The notes beneath the pieces are model-generated. The model had not been told where the DNA came from, searched no databases, and saw only the letters and a program-made list of their open reading frames with translations. This document shows, piece by piece, positions 56,245 to 64,000 of a stretch of DNA of 64,000 nt. Numbering within the stretch: position 1 is the first letter of the stretch; each line of letters starts with the position of its first letter. The stretch is from Nitratireductor arenosus (GTDB taxonomy: Bacteria > Pseudomonadota > Alphaproteobacteria > Rhizobiales > Rhizobiaceae): NCBI RefSeq assembly GCF_009742725.1, contig NZ_WPHG01000002.1:930001-994000 (forward strand), read 5' to 3'. The translations under genes and the position numbers were made by a program.

Positions 56245-56652
56245 TCACATGAAAGCTGCCCAGTTCATGATCGCCACCGTCGCGCCGGCGACCAGGCCGC
56301 CGAGTACGGCGCCCCAGCCGGTGTCCAGCATGGCGATCGCCCGGTCGTAGCCGCGAATGAGAGCGAGGCTGGTGGCGTTGAAGGTGAGATAGCAGAAAAA
56401 ACCGAACAGCGCCCCGTCGCGGGCGCCGGCGAAGACCGTACCGCCGGCGAGATTGTCCGCCACGGCGAAATAGACCAGCCCGGCGACGTAGAGCAGGTAA
56501 AACGCCGCTGCCGGAGCGATCCGCGGCCTGTCGCGCAGGATCGCGCCGATACGCGGGCGGTAGACGCGCGGCCCCGAAATGCCGAGCCACAGCCCGTCGG
56601 CGATCAGGAACAGGACGAGCGCGACGGCATAGGCAACAAGATGGTCGGCCAA
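56245..56652 (-). CDS. DUF2177 family membrane protein (TTG start likely)
   Basis: About 135 residues with four hydrophobic helices: LVAYAVALVLFLIADGLWLGISG, then YLLYVAGLVYFAV, GALFGFFCYLTFNATSLAL and GGLVAGATVAIMNW. This is the DUF2177 family, function unknown. The frame opens at 56799, but the first 49 codons are arginine/proline-rich and overlap tgt. No ATG occurs at the conserved N terminus. TTG at 56652 behind GAGG at five bases' spacing is the best start. Confidence 0.7.
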   Translation of the reverse strand: MADHLVAYAVALVLFLIADGLWLGISGPRVYRPRIGAILRDRPRIAPAAAFYLLYVAGLVYFAVADNLAGGTVFAGARDGALFGFFCYLTFNATSLALIRGYDRAIAMLDTGWGAVLGGLVAGATVAIMNWAAFM

Positions 56653-56737
56653 GATATCCTCGAAGGACAGGGGTTTCCGCGCTGGCGGGCAATGCCGGCG
56701 GCGTCTCCTCCTCCTACGCGGGCCGACCGGAAGCGGT

Positions 56738-57868
56738 TCACACCGGCGCCAGATCGCCCCGCGCCCAGCCCTCGGCCAGCGCGGCGGCATGGTCGGCAAG
56801 CCGGCCGGCTTCGATCGCGTCGCGCAGGCCCTGCATCAGGCTCTGATAATAGGAAAGATTGTTCCAGGTCAAAAGCATGCCGCCCAGCGCCTCGCCCGCC
56901 TTGACCAGATGGTGCAGATAGGCGCGGCTGTAATCGCGCGCGGCCGGACAGTCGCTTTCGGCGTCGAGCGGTCGCGAATCCTCGGCATGGCGCGCATTGC
57001 GCAGATTGATCTTGCCGTGCCGGGTATAGGCGAGCCCGTGGCGCCCGGCACGGGTCGGCATGACGCAGTCGAACATGTCGATGCCGCGCTGCACCGACTT
57101 GACGATGTCGTCGGGCGTGCCGACTCCCATCAGATAACGCGGCTTGTGCTGCGGCAGCGCCGGGCAGACCGCGTCGAGCATCGCCAGCATCACCGGTTGC
57201 GGCTCGCCGACCGCCAGCCCGCCGACCGCATAGCCCTTCAGGTCGAGCCCGGTCAGCGCCTCGGCCGAGCGCACGCGCAGCGCCTCGTCGTCGCCGCCCT
57301 GGACGATACCGAACATCGCCCGGCCCGGCTGATCGCCGAAAGCAATTTTGCAGCGGTCCGCCCAGCGCAGCGACAGTTCCATCGAGCGCTCGATCACGTC
57401 GCGCTCGGCCGGCAGGGCCACGCATTCGTCAAGCTGCATCTGGATGTCGGAACCGAGTAGGCCCTGGATCTCGATCGAGCGCTCTGGCGACATCTCGTGC
57501 ACCACGCCGTCTATGTGCGACTTGAAGGTGACGCCCTTTTCGGAAAGCTTGCGCAATTGCGCCAGCGACATGACCTGGAACCCGCCCGAATCGGTCAGGA
57601 TCGGATGCGGCCAGCGAGCGAATTCATGCAGCCCGCCGAGCCTGGCGACGCGCTCGGCGCCCGGCCGCAGCATCAGATGATAGGTGTTGCCCAAAATGAT
57701 ATCGGCGCCGAGATCGCGCACCTGGTCCATATACATCGCCTTGACGGTGCCGGCGGTGCCGACCGGCATGAAGGCGGGGGTGCGGATCGTGCCGCGGGGC
57801 ATGGAGACTTCGCCGCGCCGCGCCGCGCCGTCGGTCGCCAGCAGGGAAAACTGAAAGCTTTGCGTCAT
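56738..57868 (-). CDS. tgt: Queuine tRNA-ribosyltransferase (tRNA-guanine transglycosylase)
   Basis: The 376-residue enzyme exchanges G34 for preQ1 in tRNAs with GUN anticodons. The TIM-barrel motifs [34 protein letters not shown] and [13 protein letters not shown] (nucleophile Asp) are present. The zinc site is unusual: the usual CxCxxC motif reads SDCPAA and the later His of the IHN motif reads WNN, so three of four ligands seem lost. ATG at 57868 (MTQSFQF) is used. It lies 55 bases after queA. Confidence 0.93.
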   Translation of the reverse strand: MTQSFQFSLLATDGAARRGEVSMPRGTIRTPAFMPVGTAGTVKAMYMDQVRDLGADIILGNTYHLMLRPGAERVARLGGLHEFARWPHPILTDSGGFQVMSLAQLRKLSEKGVTFKSHIDGVVHEMSPERSIEIQGLLGSDIQMQLDECVALPAERDVIERSMELSLRWADRCKIAFGDQPGRAMFGIVQGGDDEALRVRSAEALTGLDLKGYAVGGLAVGEPQPVMLAMLDAVCPALPQHKPRYLMGVGTPDDIVKSVQRGIDMFDCVMPTRAGRHGLAYTRHGKINLRNARHAEDSRPLDAESDCPAARDYSRAYLHHLVKAGEALGGMLLTWNNLSYYQSLMQGLRDAIEAGRLADHAAALAEGWARGDLAPV

Positions 57869-57923
57869 CGCGATCTTCAACCGGCTGAAAGGCAGGCGTT
57901 TTGGAATGCGCCGCGGTAGTGGA

Positions 57924-59003
57924 TCATTCTGCGCGCGCCCGGAACAACAGGCACGCATCGCCGTAGGAATAGAACCGATAGCCGCTCTCGATGGCATGCC
58001 GGTAGGCGTCGCGGATCGTCTCCACGCCCGAAAAGGCCGACACCAGCATGACCAGCGTTGAGCGCGGCAGATGGAAATTGGTCATCAACACGTCCACGGC
58101 GCGAAACCGGTATCCCGGGGTGATGAAGATATCGGTCGTGCCCGCCCATTCGCTGAAACGCCCGTCGGGACCGGCCGCGCTTTCCAGCAGCCTGAGCGTG
58201 GTCGTGCCGACCGCCACGATCCGGCCGCCGCGCGCCCGCGCCTGGTTGAGCGCCGTCGCCGTTTCGGTCGAGATCGTGCCCCACTCCTCGTGCATCACAT
58301 GGTCGTCGGTGTCGTCGGCCTTGACCGGCAGGAACGTGCCGGCGCCGACATGCAGCGTGACGCAGTGCCGGTCCGCGCCGGCCGCGTCGAGCGCCGACAA
58401 GAGCGCGGGGGTGAAATGCAGCCCCGCCGTCGGGGCGGCCACCGCCCCCTCCTGGCGGGCGAAAATCGTCTGGTAGTCGCGCCGGTCGCGGGCGTCGTCG
58501 GGCCGCCGCGCCGCGATATAGGGCGGCAGCGGGATGTGGCCGACAGCCTCCAGAGCCTCGTCCAGCACTGCGCCGGAAAGGTCGAAGGCCAGCAGCGCCT
58601 CGCCGCCCTGCCCCTTTTCGGCCACCGTGGCGTCGAGGCTGCCGGTCAGGCACACCGCGCCGTCATGGCCGAACTGGATGCGCTCGCCCGCCTCGACGCG
58701 CTTGGCCGGCTTCAAGAACGCCTTCCAGCGATCGGGTCCGACCCGCATGTGCAGCGTCGCCTCGATATGCGCTTGGGCATCGCCGCGGCGGCGGATGCCG
58801 GTGAGCCTGGCCGGGATCACCTTGGTGTCGTTGAACACGACCACGTCGCCCGGCTTCAGAAAGCCCGGCAGGTCGCCGACGCCGCGGTCGTCGAGCCCGG
58901 CGCCGGGCCGCACCACCAGCATGCGCGCGGCGTCGCGCGGCTCGGCCGGGCGCAACGCGATGCGCTCTTCAGGCAGCGCGAAATCGAACTGATCGACCTT
59001 CAT
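57924..59003 (-). CDS. queA: S-adenosylmethionine:tRNA ribosyltransferase-isomerase
   Basis: The 359-residue enzyme adds the epoxycyclopentanediol ring to preQ1-tRNA using SAM. Family segments include [59 protein letters not shown] and [17 protein letters not shown]. It lies directly upstream of tgt, giving consecutive steps of queuosine synthesis. Its start overlaps the preceding secreted-protein gene by four bases. Confidence 0.95.
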   Translation of the reverse strand: MKVDQFDFALPEERIALRPAEPRDAARMLVVRPGAGLDDRGVGDLPGFLKPGDVVVFNDTKVIPARLTGIRRRGDAQAHIEATLHMRVGPDRWKAFLKPAKRVEAGERIQFGHDGAVCLTGSLDATVAEKGQGGEALLAFDLSGAVLDEALEAVGHIPLPPYIAARRPDDARDRRDYQTIFARQEGAVAAPTAGLHFTPALLSALDAAGADRHCVTLHVGAGTFLPVKADDTDDHVMHEEWGTISTETATALNQARARGGRIVAVGTTTLRLLESAAGPDGRFSEWAGTTDIFITPGYRFRAVDVLMTNFHLPRSTLVMLVSAFSGVETIRDAYRHAIESGYRFYSYGDACLLFRARAE

Positions 59004-59398
59004 CCGCGTTCGGAACAGTCGACGACGAAGACGCCCTCGTCCTTGAACGAGACCACGCCTCCGGCGGCGTAACCGTCGCCCTCCGTCAGGGAAAACACAC
59101 GCAACCGGCCAATGATCGCGTTGACCGCCTCGTCGGTAAAGTCGATCAGCAGACGGTTTTGATCCTCGAACGCCTGGCCGACGGCGATCGGCGTGCCGGG
59201 CACGATTTCGGGGTTGGTCGACCAGACCTTGCCGCCGATCTCGACCGTGGCGCGCAGCACCGAGATCACCTCGAGCCGGCCGACCGAAAGGTCGACCTCA
59301 ACGCCGTCGCCCGTGCATGCGATCCCGCCGCTGGCGACGGCCGGTGTGGCCGTCGCGGCGAGACAGAACGCGAGAACGGCGGCGCGGATTTTCATCAC
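59000..59398 (-). CDS. Hypothetical secreted protein
   Basis: The 132-residue protein has a signal peptide ending AVASGG (about 23 residues) and a short mature domain with two cysteines (IACTGDG and FVVDCSERG) that may form a disulfide. I do not recognise a family. It is coupled by four-base overlaps to both ppiB upstream and queA downstream, so it is expressed with them. Confidence 0.7.
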   Translation of the reverse strand: MMKIRAAVLAFCLAATATPAVASGGIACTGDGVEVDLSVGRLEVISVLRATVEIGGKVWSTNPEIVPGTPIAVGQAFEDQNRLLIDFTDEAVNAIIGRLRVFSLTEGDGYAAGGVVSFKDEGVFVVDCSERG

Positions 59399-59904
59399 GC
59401 GTCCGCCGCGACCTTCATCGACACGATCTTGTCGGGATCCTGCACCGGCTCGCCGCGCTTGATCTTGTCGACATTGTCCATGCCTTCGACGACCTGGCCC
59501 CAGACCGAATATTGCCGGTTCAGGAACGAGGCGTCGTCAAAGCAGATGAAGAACTGCGAATTGGCCGAGTTCGGATTTTGCGAGCGGGCCATCGAACAGG
59601 TGCCGCGGCCATGGCTGGCGTTGGAGAATTCGGCCTTCAGGTCCGGCTTGTCGGAACCGCCCATGCCGGCGCGCGACGGGTCGAAAGACGCGCCGCCCGA
59701 CTTGCCGTAGCGCACGTCGCCGGTCTGGGCCATGAAGCCGTCGATGACGCGGTGGAATACGACGCCGTCATAGGCGCCCTCGCGCGCCAGTTCCTTGATA
59801 CGGCCGACATGGCCGGGCGCCAGGTCGGGCAAAAGCTCGATCACCACCCGCCCTTGCGTGGTTTCCATAACGATGGTGTTTTCCGGATCCTTGATCTCGG
59901 CCAT
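59395..59904 (-). CDS. ppiB: Peptidyl-prolyl cis-trans isomerase, cyclophilin type, cytoplasmic
   Basis: The 169-residue cyclophilin lacks a signal peptide. Its active site includes VVFHRVIDGFMAQTGDV, the SQNPNSANSQFFICFDDA segment and YSVWGQVVEGMD. It catalyses proline isomerisation in protein folding. A homologue with a signal peptide lies 42 bases upstream, and the pair probably arose by duplication. Confidence 0.93.
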   Translation of the reverse strand: MAEIKDPENTIVMETTQGRVVIELLPDLAPGHVGRIKELAREGAYDGVVFHRVIDGFMAQTGDVRYGKSGGASFDPSRAGMGGSDKPDLKAEFSNASHGRGTCSMARSQNPNSANSQFFICFDDASFLNRQYSVWGQVVEGMDNVDKIKRGEPVQDPDKIVSMKVAADA

Positions 59905-59946
59905 GGGTCGTCCTTTCCTTGGTGTTGTGTTCGCGGCGCGCCGCGA

Positions 59947-60534
59947 TTATTCGCCGTCGGCGGCTATGCGCACCTTGAGCATCCGGTCGGGCTCCGCGAC
60001 CACGCCGTTTTGGGCCGGGTCGCCGCGCTTGATCGCGTCGACCTTGTCCATCCCGTCCTCGACCTCGCCGACGATCGTGTAGGCGCCGTCGAGATTGGGG
60101 GCCGGGGCGAACATGATGAAAAACTGCGAATTGGCGGAATTGGGATCGCGGGCTCGCGCCATGCCGACCGTGCCGCGCACGAAGTGCGCGTCGGAGAACT
60201 CGGCCGGCAGGTCGCTGCGCGAGGAACCGCCAGTGCCGGCGCGACGCGCGTTGAATCCGTCTTTCATGTCGCCGAACTCGACATCGCCGGTCTGGGCCAT
60301 GAAACCGTCGATGACGCGGTGGAAGGCGACGTTGTCATAGGCGCCTTCGCGCACCAGCGCCTTGATCTGCTCGACGTGTTTGGGCGCCATCTCGGGCTTG
60401 AGCGCGATGGTGACGTCGCCGTCCTTGAGCGTGATGATCATGGTGTTTTCGGGCTCGGCCGCGATGGCGGCGGAGGCGAGACCGCCGGCCAGCAGGGCTG
60501 CGGCCAGCGTGCGAGAAAAGATCGTTCGCAGCAT
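59947..60534 (-). CDS. ppiA: Peptidyl-prolyl cis-trans isomerase, cyclophilin type, periplasmic
   Basis: The 195-residue cyclophilin has a signal peptide ending AIAAE (about 26 residues). The catalytic segment is NVAFHRVIDGFMAQTGDVEFG, with ARDPNSANSQFFIMFAPA. It folds proteins in the periplasm. About half of its sequence matches the cytoplasmic copy that follows. It lies 11 bases after coaD. Confidence 0.93.
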   Translation of the reverse strand: MLRTIFSRTLAAALLAGGLASAAIAAEPENTMIITLKDGDVTIALKPEMAPKHVEQIKALVREGAYDNVAFHRVIDGFMAQTGDVEFGDMKDGFNARRAGTGGSSRSDLPAEFSDAHFVRGTVGMARARDPNSANSQFFIMFAPAPNLDGAYTIVGEVEDGMDKVDAIKRGDPAQNGVVAEPDRMLKVRIAADGE

Positions 60535-60545
60535 GCAATGTTCCT

Positions 60546-61046
60546 TTAACGGGGGAATTTTTCGTCCAGGGCCGCCTTCACCACGTCCGGTACGAACGCG
60601 CTGATGTCGCCGCCCATCGCGGCAATCTGGCGCACGAGTGTGGCGGTAATGGTGCGCACGGACGGGCTCGCCGGAATGAACACGGTCTGCAGTTCCGGCG
60701 CCATGGTCTCGTTCATGCCGGCCATCTGCATTTCATAATCGAGATCGGTGCCGTCGCGCAGGCCGCGGATCATGATCGTGGCGCCGTGGTGGCGCGCCGC
60801 GTCGACCAGAAGCCGGTCGAACGACACCACCTCGATCTGCGCGCTCTGACCGTCGAACTCGCTCGCCGCCACCTTATGGATCAGCTCCAGGCGCTCGTCG
60901 AAGGAAAACACCGGCTTTTTGCCCGGCTGGATGCCGATGGCGACGATGACGCGGTCGACGATCGACAAGGCGCCCTTGAGCACGTCGAGATGCCCGTTGG
61001 TCAGGGGGTCGAAGGAACCGGCATAGATGGCGACGTGCTGGGTCAT
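60546..61046 (-). CDS. coaD: Phosphopantetheine adenylyltransferase
   Basis: The 166-residue nucleotidyltransferase makes dephospho-CoA in coenzyme A synthesis. Its nucleotide-binding motif is [15 protein letters not shown], a TxGH variant; [19 protein letters not shown] and the C-terminal SSxT-like region [16 protein letters not shown] are also conserved. It is the first gene of the coaD-ppiA-ppiB-queA-tgt series. Confidence 0.95.
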   Translation of the reverse strand: MTQHVAIYAGSFDPLTNGHLDVLKGALSIVDRVIVAIGIQPGKKPVFSFDERLELIHKVAASEFDGQSAQIEVVSFDRLLVDAARHHGATIMIRGLRDGTDLDYEMQMAGMNETMAPELQTVFIPASPSVRTITATLVRQIAAMGGDISAFVPDVVKAALDEKFPR

Positions 61047-61244
61047 GGATGCAGGCTTTTAAGTCCGTTGGTTGGCAAAGGCAATCGGCTGGGAGGAAGC
61101 GGATCAAGGCCGCCTCACCCCAACATGAACCGAATATGAACGCAACGATCAGCCGGCATTCAAACGGGCCTGTGTAAGACAAAACACAGACGGATGAAAC
61201 CAAACCCGCTTTGGTTCGTTGTTAAGAACGAAGGAGACGATGCC

Positions 61245-61385
61245 ATGCTGATCACCTTGCTTGCCGCAGCAATGACCATTGCCATGCTGATCGCCACCGC
61301 GTTCAAATTCTACGAGGAAGCCCAGCGGGCCAAGATCGAACTGCGCACCGCCGACAAGAATTCGTTCCGGCTGTCGCGCCGCTGA
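61245..61385 (+). CDS. Small single-pass membrane protein
   Basis: The 46-residue protein starts at ATG 61245, nine bases after a strong GAAGGAGA. One hydrophobic helix (ITLLAAAMTIAMLIATAF) is followed by a charged tail ending RLSRR. A strong terminator follows at 61443. No family was recognised. The ribosome site and terminator argue for a real gene rather than chance. Confidence 0.6.
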   Translation: MLITLLAAAMTIAMLIATAFKFYEEAQRAKIELRTADKNSFRLSRR

Positions 61386-61442
61386 GCGCCCGGCTCCGGC
61401 TTCGCCAAGGGCAAAACGCCGCGTTTTTCAACAATCACGCCG

Positions 61443-61471
61443 AAAGCCGCCCCTCGGGCGGCTTTCTTTTT
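61443..61471 (+). terminator. Rho-independent terminator after the small membrane protein gene
   Basis: AAAGCCGCCC, loop CTC and GGGCGGCTTT form a perfect ten-base stem followed by CTTTTT. It lies 57 bases beyond the stop at 61385 and 53 bases from the gyrA stop on the other strand. Confidence 0.88.
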
Positions 61472-61524
61472 GACCAGGCTTTACGCAGGCGGGGTTTCCG
61501 GCTCCGGCGGGCGGCGTGCCCGTC

Positions 61525-64000
<2,476 letters not shown>

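Overview
The window is high-GC DNA from an alphaproteobacterium, most likely a Hyphomicrobiales (Rhizobiales) member. The evidence is gene content and order: a lexA-comEC-gltX-gltA block, a gltA-lpxB-lpxI-lpxA-fabZ-lpxD-bamA-rseP-cdsA-uppS-frr-pyrH-tsf-rpsB envelope and translation block, EipB, MipZ, a phasin with PhaR-type repeats, SOS boxes of the alphaproteobacterial GAAC-N7-GAAC type, and a queA/ppiB/ppiA/coaD/gyrA block. No tRNA, rRNA or CRISPR array was seen.

Layout. (1) 1-8543 is an accessory region. A truncated 2-oxoglutarate/Fe(II) oxygenase gene (minus strand) diverges from a tight eight-gene plus-strand operon: an AroA (EPSP synthase)-like enolpyruvyl transferase, a glycine/sarcosine-type N-methyltransferase, a divergent iPGM-like mutase, a transglutaminase-like protein and a complete PstSCAB-type oxyanion ABC importer without phoU. 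(2) 8544-15337 holds a dispersed repeat, lexA with SOS boxes, comEC, gltX and gltA. (3) 15377-28603 is the lipid A, outer-membrane assembly, phospholipid, undecaprenol and translation-factor series, all on the minus strand. (4) 28604-34619 holds eipB, DUF4031, RidA, GDPD, DUF482, SMR, HIT and azlCD genes. (5) 34640-35740 is a foreign patch: a lower-GC methyltransferase and a wrecked IS5-family transposase. (6) 35770-44774 holds clpA/clpS, phasin, a SPOR-tailed D-Ala-D-Ala carboxypeptidase, J-domain and VWA proteins, MipZ and DUF1489. (7) 44851-51437 holds sdaA, two L,D-transpeptidases, class I fumarase and a rhodanese. (8) 51597-55547 is the four-gene Anbu proteasome / transglutaminase / alpha-E / circularly permuted ATP-grasp operon. 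(9) 55813-64000 holds tgt-queA-ppiB-ppiA-coaD, small hypothetical genes and the C-terminal part of gyrA, cut by the window end.

The most interesting element is the first operon. An AroA paralogue beside an alkaline-phosphatase-superfamily mutase and a phosphate-like importer recalls the enzyme pair proposed for organoarsenical synthesis in Streptomyces. My working hypothesis is a compact proteobacterial pathway that imports an oxyanion (arsenate or phosphate), couples it to an enolpyruvyl unit, rearranges it to an arsonate- or phosphonate-like acid, and then N-methylates and/or amidates the product. This is inference. What is directly visible is the gene set, the conserved catalytic residues, the translational coupling and the divergent promoter region with dyads. 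The second point of interest is the Anbu operon, a conserved but functionally unresolved peptide-ligase/protease system.
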